The position numbers were made by a program, and so were the translations under genes. This document shows positions 1 to 5,806 of a stretch of 6,777 bases of DNA, in pieces. The stretch covers positions 1 to 6,777 of the forward strand of contig JBOGTC010000081.1 of assembly GCA_050692055.1 (NCBI GenBank), read 5' to 3'. The notes beneath the pieces were generated by a model that was not told where the DNA came from, searched no databases, and worked only from the letters and a program-made list of their open reading frames with translations. The stretch is from JBOGTC01 sp050692055. Its GTDB lineage: Bacteria; Chloroflexota; Limnocylindria; QHBO01. Every line of letters begins with the position of its first letter. Position 1 is the stretch's first letter.

Positions 1-31
1 GTCACTGACCGCCGCCGAGGTTGTGCAGTGA
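1..31 (+). CDS. C-terminal end of an upstream gene (partial)
   Basis: A reading frame open from the left edge ends at a TGA at 29-31 and would encode a tail ...SLTAAEVVQ. Its stop lies 10 nt before the ATG of the efflux permease, a spacing typical of an operon with translational coupling. RND permeases of this class often follow a periplasmic adaptor or outer-membrane gene, so such a product would be expected, but ten codons cannot show it. The frame could also be chance. Confidence 0.3.
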   Translation, partial: SLTAAEVVQ

Positions 32-41
32 CCCTCCAGCC

Positions 42-3000
42 ATGATCCGCGGGATCGTCAGAGTCAGTCTCCGCTTCCGCTTCCTCGTCGTGGCCGCCGC
101 GGCAGGGATGATGTTCTTCGGGATCGGCGAGCTGCGCGACTCGCCGGTCGACGTCTTCCCGGAGTTCGCGCCGCCGCGAGTCGAGATCCAGACGCCGTCG
201 CTCGGGCTCTCGCCGACGGAGGTGGAGGCGCTCGTCACGATCCCCCTGGAGCAGGCGCTGAGCGGTGTGGAGGGCCTCGACGTCATGCGCTCGAAGTCGG
301 TGCCCGACCTCTCATCCATCGAGCTCATCTTCGAGCCGGGCACCGATCTTCTGCTGGCGCGGCAGCTGGTGCAGGAGCGCCTCGCGGCGATCACGCACAC
401 GCTCCCGACCTGGGCCAGCCCGCCGGTCATGATGCAGCCGCTATCGGCCACCAGCCGGGTCATGAAGATCGGGCTCACGTCTGATGAGCTGTCCCTGATC
501 GACATGTCCATGATCTCCTACTGGACCATCAGGTCCAGCCTGCTCGGCGTGCCCGGGGTCGCCAATGTGGCCATCTGGGGTGAGCGCCTGGAGATGCTGC
601 AGGTTCAGGTCGTGCCTGAGCGGATGGCGACCCACGGCGTGACGCTGAACGACGTCATGGAGGCCACCGCGCAGGCGCTCGACGAGGGGCTCCTCCTGTA
701 CTCGGAGAGCAATGTCATCGGTACCGGGGGCTTCATCGAGACCGCGAACCAGCGGTTGGTGATCGAGCATGTCCCGGGCATTGTCGAGTACGACGACCTG
801 ACGCATGTGACGATCGAAACGCGCGACGGAAGCGTGATTCCCCTCACCGACGTGGCGGAGATCGTGGAGGATCACCAACCGCTGATCGGCGACGCGGTCA
901 TCAATGACGGTCCCGGGATCATGCTCATCGTCGAGAAGTTCCCGTGGGCAAACACGCTGGGCGTGACGCGCGGCGTGGAGGACGCGCTCGACGAGCTCCG
1001 ACCGGGGCTGCCCGGGATCGAGATCGATTCCACCATCTTCCGCCCCGCAACGTTCATCGAGACGGCGCTCGGCAATCTCACCAACGCGCTCCTCCTCGGC
1101 AGCCTCTTGGTCTTCCTGGTGCTTGCCGTCTTCCTGTTCGACTGGCGGACCGCGCTGATCAGCCTTGTCGCGATCCCCCTCTCTCTCATGGCGGCCGGTC
1201 TCGTGCTCAACGCGTTCGACGCCACCATCAACACCATGATCCTGGCCGGCTTCGTGATTTCCGTGGGAGTCGTGGTCGACGACGCGATCATCGACATCGA
1301 GAACATCGTGCGACGGCTGCGCCAGGAGCGGCGCGCGGGAGCACGCAGGTCAACGCTCTCGGTGATCCTCGAATCCTCGCTCGAGGTTCGGAGCGCGATC
1401 ATCTACGCCACGCTCATCGACGTGGTGGCCATCATGCCGATCTTCTTCATCGAGGGGCTGTCGGGAGCGTTCTTCCGGCCCCTCGCCCTCGCGTACGGGT
1501 TGGCGGTGCTGGCGTCGATGCTCGTGGCGCTGACGGTCACGCCGGCGCTGGCCTACATCCTCCTGCGCAATGCCCGCATCGACCGCCGCGAGTCACCCAT
1601 TGCGCGCTGGATCCAGGGTCGATACGAGGCGCTGCTGGCGCGGATCGTTCGCAGGGCGCGTCCGGCCTACCTGGCCGTCGGGCTCATCGTCGCCGCCGGC
1701 GTCGTGGTCTATCCGCAGCTCGGCCAATCGCTGCTCCCCGACTTCAAGGAGCGAGACTTCTTGATGCACTGGCTGACGAAGCCCGGCACGTCACATCCCG
1801 AGGAGATGCGGATCTCGATCCGAGCCTGCCAGGAGCTGCGGACGATCCCCGGCGTCCGCAACTGCGGCTCACACATCGGCCAGGCACTGCTTGCCGACGA
1901 GGTCGTCGGCATTGACTTCGGCGAAAACTGGGTCAGCGTGGATCCAAGCGTGGACTATGACGCGACGCTGGCCTCCATCCAGGAGGTCGTCAACGGCTAT
2001 CCCGGCATCGTCCGCGACGTGCAGACGTACCTGAAGGAACGGATTCGAGAGGTCCTGACCGGCTCGAGCGAGGCCATCGTGGTGCGAATCTACGGGTCCG
2101 ACCTGGAAGTCCTGCGGACCAAGGCGCACGAGGTAGAGGATGCATTCGCCGAGATCGAGGGAATCGTCGATCTCCACGTGGAGCTCCAGGTCGAGGTGCC
2201 GCAGATCGAGGTGGAGGTCGACCTCGCCGCGGCCGAGCGGCATGGCCTGAAGCCGGGTGATGTGCGCCGAGCGGCCTCGACGCTGGTGGCCGGCATCGAA
2301 GTGGGCGACGTCTTCCGGGAGGGAAAGGCGTATGACGTGCAGGTATGGAGCACGCCAGGGACGCGGCAGAGCGTGAGCGACATCGAGAGCCTTCCCATCG
2401 ACACTGCCCGCGGCGGACAGGTGCCCCTGGGTGAAGTGGCCGACGTTCGCGTTGTTCCAACCCCCAACAGCATCAGTCACGAGGGCCTCGCACGCCGGAT
2501 CGACGTCGAAGCCAACGTCAGCGGCCGGGACCTCGGCTCGGTCATTCGCGAAGTCGAAGTCGCGCTGGCCGAGGTCGAATTCCCGCTCGAGTACCACCCG
2601 GAGCTGATCGGCGAGTATGCGGAGCGCCAGGCCGCGCAGGATCGCCTGCTGCTGTTTGGCATCGTGGCCGCGATCGGAGTCTTCCTCCTCCTCCAGGCGT
2701 CCTTCGGCAACACGCGCCTGGCGCTGCTGTCGTTCCTCACCCTGCCGTCCGCGCTCGTCGGCGGCGTCCTGGGTGCGTGGGTCAGCGGAGGCGTCATCTC
2801 GCTGGGCTCGCTGGTCGGCTTCTTCACGGTCCTGGGCATCGCGGCACGGAACGGAATCATGATGATCAACCACTTCCAGCACCTGGAGCGCCATGAGGGC
2901 GAGTCGTTCGGTGCGGGGCTCGTCCTGCGCGGAGCCCGGGAACGGCTGTCACCGATTCTTATGACTGCCCTCGCCACTGGACTTGCGCTGGTGCCGTTGG

Positions 3001-3164
3001 TCATCGCGGGAGACATCCCCGGTCACGAGATCGAGCACCCGCTTGCGGTCGTTATCGTGGGCGGGCTCGTCACGTCGACGCTGCTGAACCTGTTCATCGT
3101 TCCCTCCCTGTACCTGAGGTTCGGGAGGGACACGAGCGTGCGCGCTCAGGCCGAGGCAGCGTAG
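42..3164 (+). CDS. RND efflux permease, CusA/CzcA heavy-metal family
   Basis: Inner-membrane proton-driven efflux pump subunit, expected to act as a trimer with a periplasmic adaptor. The 1040-aa product matches the family's usual length and two-fold layout. TM1 is at about residues 10-30 and is followed by the motif DSPVDVFPEFAPPRVEIQT, typical of the class. A first porter domain runs to about 345. TM2 onward follows from about 348, a second periplasmic domain spans about 565-865, and a second TM bundle covers about 868-1030. TM4 reads SVGVVVDDAIIDIEN (407-421), with acidic D413, D414, D418 and E420; D413 aligns with the proton-relay Asp of CusA. The metal-carrying methionines of E. coli CusA (M573, M623, M672) appear replaced by H576, F626 and E670 in a by-eye alignment, so Cu/Ag specificity is doubtful. 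The ATG at 42 was chosen over an in-frame TTG at 21 because TM1 starts normally from it and the TTG would overlap the upstream stop. No clear Shine-Dalgarno is seen. The family call is secure; the substrate is not. Confidence 0.96.
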   Translation: MIRGIVRVSLRFRFLVVAAAAGMMFFGIGELRDSPVDVFPEFAPPRVEIQTPSLGLSPTEVEALVTIPLEQALSGVEGLDVMRSKSVPDLSSIELIFEPGTDLLLARQLVQERLAAITHTLPTWASPPVMMQPLSATSRVMKIGLTSDELSLIDMSMISYWTIRSSLLGVPGVANVAIWGERLEMLQVQVVPERMATHGVTLNDVMEATAQALDEGLLLYSESNVIGTGGFIETANQRLVIEHVPGIVEYDDLTHVTIETRDGSVIPLTDVAEIVEDHQPLIGDAVINDGPGIMLIVEKFPWANTLGVTRGVEDALDELRPGLPGIEIDSTIFRPATFIETALGNLTNALLLGSLLVFLVLAVFLFDWRTALISLVAIPLSLMAAGLVLNAFDATINTMILAGFVISVGVVVDDAIIDIENIVRRLRQERRAGARRSTLSVILESSLEVRSAIIYATLIDVVAIMPIFFIEGLSGAFFRPLALAYGLAVLASMLVALTVTPALAYILLRNARIDRRESPIARWIQGRYEALLARIVRRARPAYLAVGLIVAAGVVVYPQLGQSLLPDFKERDFLMHWLTKPGTSHPEEMRISIRACQELRTIPGVRNCGSHIGQALLADEVVGIDFGENWVSVDPSVDYDATLASIQEVVNGYPGIVRDVQTYLKERIREVLTGSSEAIVVRIYGSDLEVLRTKAHEVEDAFAEIEGIVDLHVELQVEVPQIEVEVDLAAAERHGLKPGDVRRAASTLVAGIEVGDVFREGKAYDVQVWSTPGTRQSVSDIESLPIDTARGGQVPLGEVADVRVVPTPNSISHEGLARRIDVEANVSGRDLGSVIREVEVALAEVEFPLEYHPELIGEYAERQAAQDRLLLFGIVAAIGVFLLLQASFGNTRLALLSFLTLPSALVGGVLGAWVSGGVISLGSLVGFFTVLGIAARNGIMMINHFQHLERHEGESFGAGLVLRGARERLSPILMTALATGLALVPLVIAGDIPGHEIEHPLAVVIVGGLVTSTLLNLFIVPSLYLRFGRDTSVRAQAEAA

Positions 3165-3192
3165 CTCCGAGAGGCCCGAGACAGAACGCGGG
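3165..3192. other. Short convergent spacer without clear terminator
   Basis: Twenty-eight bases separate the stops of the permease (+) and paaA (-). There is no GC stem followed by a T-run in either direction. The nearest stem is GAGCG-TGCG-CGCTC at 3134-3147, inside the last permease codons, again without a T-tract. Transcripts of the two genes probably overlap, or end by a factor-dependent route. Confidence 0.5.
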
Positions 3193-4158
3193 TCAGGCGG
3201 CCGCTGTTGCGCTCGAACCGGCGGCGATGGCGTCGCGGACCCACTGGGTCTCGGCGAAGTTCACGCGACGGAAGTCCAGCCGCGACTGCGATGCCGGGCC
3301 ATGCCCGGTGACGACGGACTTCAGCTCGGCCCAGTCGGGCTCGGTGTAGATCCATCGGCCCGTCTCGGGGTCGAGGCGCAGCTCGGGATCCGGGATGCGA
3401 AGGCCCAGCTCGCGGATGCGCGGCACGTAGATGGAGAGGAACTCCTGGCGCAGCTGCTCGTTGTTCTTGCCCTTGATGCCCCAGTGCAGGTCCTTGTCCT
3501 TGGCCGGGTCGGTGGGCGGGCCATGCATCTGCATGAGCGGGCCCCACCATCGGTCCAGCGCCTCCTGGACCATCGCGCGCTGCGACTTGGTGCCATTCAT
3601 GAGCGTCAGCACGACGTCGCGGCCGTGCATGATGTGGACCGATTCCTCCCAGCAGATCTTCTTCATGGTGCGCGCGTACGGCGCGTAGGAGGAGTCGCGC
3701 AGCGCCTGCTGGCTCACGATCGCCGCCGCGTCGACGAGCCAGGCGATGATCCCGACATCGGCCCATGACTTCGTGGGGTAGTGGAAGACATTGTGGAACT
3801 TCGTCTTGCCGTCGAGCAGGTCCTGCAGCATGGCCGCGCGCGGCTTGCCGAGATCCTCGGCCACGCGGTACAGGAGCTGGGCATGGCCCACCTCGTCCTG
3901 GATCTTGCTGGTCAGCGCCAGCTTTCGACGCAGGGTCGGCGCGCGCATGATCCAGTCACGCTCAGGGAGGACGCCCATGAGCTCGGAGTTCGCATGCATC
4001 TCGACGAACTTCAGGACCGCGGCGCGATAGTCGTCCGGCATCCAGTCATCGGCCTCGACCTTGCCCCCCGATCCGACGTGGGCGTAGAAGGCGTCGGCGT
4101 CGCCCGGCGCGTACGGTGGGCGACCGTTCAGCGGCTGGATCGTATCGGTCTGCTCCAT
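3193..4158 (-). CDS. paaA: 1,2-phenylacetyl-CoA epoxidase, catalytic subunit PaaA
   Basis: Cytoplasmic diiron oxygenase subunit. In the aerobic phenylacetate pathway PaaABCE uses O2 and electrons from the reductase PaaE to form the ring 1,2-epoxide of phenylacetyl-CoA. The 321-aa product matches the family (E. coli about 309 aa). Diagnostic blocks are DWMPDDYR (38-45), APTLRRKL (73-80), KIQDEVGHAQLLY (85-97), PTKSWADVGIIAWLVDAAAIV (first half 128-137) and CWEESVHIMHG (169-179). These supply the carboxylate/histidine ligand set E59, E89xxH92, D143 and E172xxH175, so the active site looks intact. The C-terminal DPETGRWIYTEPDW block (263-276) is also typical. The ATG at 4158 has no recognisable Shine-Dalgarno and gives an N-terminus about 18 residues longer than in E. 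coli. M40 would fall inside the conserved DWMPD block and is not a credible start. The gene converges on the efflux permease, and no paaB, C, D or E is next to it on either side, which is unusual because these normally form an operon. A 12-bp inverted repeat encloses the start codon. Confidence 0.94.
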   Translation of the reverse strand: MEQTDTIQPLNGRPPYAPGDADAFYAHVGSGGKVEADDWMPDDYRAAVLKFVEMHANSELMGVLPERDWIMRAPTLRRKLALTSKIQDEVGHAQLLYRVAEDLGKPRAAMLQDLLDGKTKFHNVFHYPTKSWADVGIIAWLVDAAAIVSQQALRDSSYAPYARTMKKICWEESVHIMHGRDVVLTLMNGTKSQRAMVQEALDRWWGPLMQMHGPPTDPAKDKDLHWGIKGKNNEQLRQEFLSIYVPRIRELGLRIPDPELRLDPETGRWIYTEPDWAELKSVVTGHGPASQSRLDFRRVNFAETQWVRDAIAAGSSATAAA

Positions 4159-4190
4159 GATCGATTAAGGGTACTGCAAGACCGATACGA
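4140..4190 (-). promoter_or_regulatory. Perfect 12-bp inverted repeat around the paaA start
   Basis: TCGTATCGGTCT at 4140-4151 and AGACCGATACGA at 4179-4190 are exact reverse complements separated by 27 bases. Using 11 of these pairs, the dyad can extend past a 6-base bulge through GGAT (4137-4140) with ATCC (4196-4199). In the paaA transcript the 5' arm lies in the leader, the start codon is in the loop, and the 3' arm covers codons 3-7. It could be an operator for a dimeric repressor binding two half sites, or an RNA stem that controls translation initiation. No known regulator motif was matched. The repeat is certain; the regulatory role is inferred from its position. Confidence 0.6.
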
Positions 4191-4218
4191 GGGCGATCCG
4201 TTAACCCGGGGCTCGCGC

Positions 4219-4403
4219 GCCGTTCCCCGCGGCTTTGCGCGACTGATCAGCCGTGGTGCGGCTGAACCAGCACACGAAGGCCACCTCACGTGCCGAATAG
4301 CCGTATCCACGGCTCGGAATGCACACGAGGTCGGGTTTCCCGTGTCCGTTCAGCCGTCCCACGGCTTAGCCAATCGCAGGGCGCGGGGCCGATGCGGCTC
4401 GGC
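4219..4403. repeat. Series of hairpins with AGCCG(T)/(A)CGGCT stems
   Basis: Three clear hairpins are TCAGCCG-TGGTG-CGGCTGA (4247-4265), AGCCGT-ATCC-ACGGCT (4299-4314, extendable by CCG/CGG across a 3-nt bulge) and AGCCGT-CCC-ACGGCT (4352-4366). Their AGCCGT motifs begin 50 and 53 bases apart. Weaker relatives are GCCG/CGGC at 4219-4233 and GCCGA/TCGGC at 4388-4403. Between the strong hairpins lie two further foldable blocks sharing the start GCACACGA: 4270-4293 (GCAC...GTGC with AGG/CCT inside) and 4323-4345 (ACAC...GTGT with GGG/CCC inside). The unit is thus a degenerate repeat of about 52 bp with two stems. Function is unknown; candidates are a structured leader of paaA, a protein-binding array, or a decayed intergenic repeat. 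Confidence 0.6.
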
Positions 4404-4486
4404 TGTTCCGTCGCCGCGTCCACATTGTGCTACCCAGCAATCGCATTACTGCAACGCGACGGCACCGGCCATTCTTCCGCGTCAAG

Positions 4487-4503
4487 TCATAGACTTTCAT
4501 AGA
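4487..4503. repeat. TCATAGA direct repeat, 10-bp period
   Basis: TCATAGA occurs at 4487-4493 and 4497-4503, exactly 10 bases apart, so both copies face the same side of the helix. It lies in the most AT-rich part of the intergenic region upstream of paaA. It may be a tandem regulator site, but it is short and chance cannot be excluded. Confidence 0.35.
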
Positions 4504-4620
4504 TTCAACTGGCCTGCTGGGGCCCATGTGTTTGCGTACCAGTAACCACATTGCTGACGCGAGGAAACGCGACTGACCGAAACGGATAGCGCACCTGACG
4601 CGCAGCAACGCACTCAGCCG

Positions 4621-5691
4621 CTAGAGGCATGCGGCGAACACAAGCTCATTGGCCTCGAGGAGATTCATCACCGTCGCCACCCGCTCGACACGCGGTTCGA
4701 GCGTGAGGGCGATGCTCGATCCGTCGGAGCGGGCTCCGACGACGGCATAGACGCCGCTGACAGATCCATGGAACTCGGCCAAGTGCTCGCGGGCGGGCGC
4801 ATCACGCTCGGCCCGCCGTTCGTCGTCGTAGGCCATCACGGCCTGGAACACCGGGCGATCCCCATCGTACCGATAGCCCATGCCGAAGACCTGGTACACC
4901 GCCACTCCCTGAAGCAGCTCGATCATCGGCTCTACCTGCTCGGGCGGGTACATCAAGAGGCCGAGGAACCCTGCGCACGGTGAGCCGCCGATGCGGATCT
5001 CGATGGCCGCCGCACCGGCCAGCTGCGCGCCCGACTGTGTGACATCCGCGAGCTCATCGACGCTCTCGGCCTCGCCTGCGGCCGCGGCGAGGACGGCCTC
5101 GATGGCGGGCACGGACTCGGACATGACCAGGCGACGCGTGTCTTCGGTCACCCCGACGTTGAGCATGGCGGTGTCGCTATCGGTCTGCCAGTCGATGAAC
5201 AGGTCGCGTTCCACGGTGTAGATCGTTGCGCCTGACACGCGCGACTCCACGTATCGTCGCTCGGCGAACAGCGCGAGCAGCTCGTCGGTGGCGAAGCCGC
5301 TCCACAGCTGCACGAGCGCCACGCTCGTTCCGTCAGCCAAGGTGGCCGACGCCTCCCAGTCGGCGTCTGCTGCGTCCCAGCCCCATGCATCCAGGTGCGA
5401 AGGGCCGTATGCCCTGGCGAACCAAGCGGTCGGTGCCTGGCGTTCTATGGTCGAGAGAAACAGCGCCTCCCGCTGCGCACTGCCATCTGTCTCCGCCTCC
5501 CGCTCGAGCCCCTCGATCTCACGGATGAGAGCCCAGTCGGTCAGGGCGAGCTCACGAACGTCCAACGGCAGCATGGCAAGCGCTTCCGACAGCGCATCGC
5601 CCGGTCCCGGGTCCTTCGTGGCCGAAGGGCTGGGTCCGCCGCAACCGGCGCCGAGGACCAGGACGCCGATGATCCACTGGGCGTGCTTCAC
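4621..5691 (-). CDS. Hypothetical lipoprotein, family not recognised
   Basis: A 356-aa exported protein. From the chosen start the N-terminus has a charged K2, a hydrophobic core (WIIGVLVL) and a lipobox LGAGC with the lipidation Cys at position 17. A Pro/Ser/Gly-rich linker follows (about 18-31). It is therefore probably anchored to the outer face of the membrane. The rest is a soluble, acidic, mixed alpha/beta-looking sequence with Trp-rich blocks such as LTDWALIREIEGLE (about 50-63) and a Gly/Tyr-rich block GMGYRYDGDRPVFQAVM. Two further cysteines are C239 (GGSPCAGF) and C355, next to the last residue. I do not recognise the family. Two in-frame GTG starts exist, at 5697 and 5691. The Shine-Dalgarno GGAGG (5701-5697 on this strand) overlaps the first and lies 5 nt before the second, so 5691 is preferred. 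The gene is divergent from the DUF3179 lipoprotein, with a 115-bp spacer between them. Confidence 0.82.
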   Translation of the reverse strand: MKHAQWIIGVLVLGAGCGGPSPSATKDPGPGDALSEALAMLPLDVRELALTDWALIREIEGLEREAETDGSAQREALFLSTIERQAPTAWFARAYGPSHLDAWGWDAADADWEASATLADGTSVALVQLWSGFATDELLALFAERRYVESRVSGATIYTVERDLFIDWQTDSDTAMLNVGVTEDTRRLVMSESVPAIEAVLAAAAGEAESVDELADVTQSGAQLAGAAAIEIRIGGSPCAGFLGLLMYPPEQVEPMIELLQGVAVYQVFGMGYRYDGDRPVFQAVMAYDDERRAERDAPAREHLAEFHGSVSGVYAVVGARSDGSSIALTLEPRVERVATVMNLLEANELVFAACL

Positions 5692-5696
5692 CTGCA

Positions 5697-5701
5697 CCTC
5701 C
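5697..5701 (-). promoter_or_regulatory. Shine-Dalgarno that decides the lipoprotein start
   Basis: GGAGG read on the - strand lies 5 nt upstream of the GTG at 5691-5689. The other possible GTG, at 5697, would begin inside this motif, so the downstream GTG is the likelier start. Confidence 0.6.
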
Positions 5702-5704
5702 GTA

Positions 5705-5725
5705 TCAGCCGATCTGTCAGCCGAT
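5705..5725. repeat. TCAGCCGAT direct repeat, 12-bp period
   Basis: TCAGCCGAT is found at 5705-5713 and again, perfectly, at 5717-5725 with CTG between. Both copies are just upstream of the Shine-Dalgarno of the - strand lipoprotein gene, where a repressor or activator could act. The core TCAGCCG also appears in the first hairpin upstream of paaA (4247-4253). Confidence 0.5.
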
Positions 5726-5806
5726 GTACGGATGATGGCGCGTGCAGCTTACGCGGCCCCGCGGACTGACATGCGAGCGTCACATGGGCAGCGTAGCGTC
5801 AGGAGC

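Larger units (their letters stand above)
4159..4620. other. 462-bp intergenic region upstream of paaA
   Basis: No convincing gene is present between the paaA start and the stop of the lipoprotein gene; both neighbours are read leftward. Several frames stay open here but show no recognisable protein, start signal or conserved motif. The region holds a series of small hairpins (4219-4403), a possible 7-bp long-range stem (4408-4414 with 4456-4462), and a less GC-rich stretch around 4430-4550 with a phased direct repeat. No tRNA T-loop, known riboswitch core or strong sigma70 promoter was found. It is long for a spacer and may be the paaA leader or contain a small RNA. Confidence 0.6.
5692..5806. 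promoter_or_regulatory. Divergent intergenic region between two lipoprotein genes
   Basis: This 115-bp spacer must hold the promoters of both divergent genes, unless transcription enters from elsewhere. No good sigma70 -35/-10 pair is visible on either strand. Visible structure includes a 9-bp direct repeat nearer the - strand gene and a 7-bp direct repeat AGCGTCA (5776-5782 and 5795-5801) just before the + strand gene. The second AGCGTCA copy overlaps the AGGAG in front of that gene's ATG. Confidence 0.45.

Noticed and set aside
944..1915. Open frame of 323 codons on the + strand
   Set aside because: It lies wholly inside the efflux permease in another frame. Its product is Arg/His/Ala-rich with no domain, as expected from a GC-rich shadow frame.
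1869..2894. Open frame of 341 codons on the - strand
   Set aside because: It is antisense to the well-supported permease. Its product is His/Asp/Gln-rich, typical of a reverse-complement shadow, and has no recognisable motif.
3146..3766. 206-codon frame on the - strand overlapping paaA
   Set aside because: It runs through paaA codons in another frame, and only the PaaA frame carries the diiron motifs.
4247..4270. GTTCAGCC on the - strand as a tRNA T-loop
   Set aside because: The loop consensus is broken, and there are no acceptor, anticodon or D arms around it.
4419..4455. Possible sigma70 promoter on the - strand (TTGCAG ... CACAAT)
   Set aside because: The spacing would be 19 bases and the -10 matches only 4 of 6 positions, too weak to report as a promoter.
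3781..4545. 254-codon + strand frame crossing paaA and the intergenic region
   Set aside because: Half of it is antisense to paaA, and the rest crosses the hairpin series with no recognisable protein features.
4366..4608. 80-codon - strand frame in the intergenic region, with an internal start MKVYDLTRKNG
   Set aside because: There is no Shine-Dalgarno. The end is a low-complexity Arg/Ala-rich tail and overlaps the foldable repeats. A small protein cannot be excluded but is unsupported.
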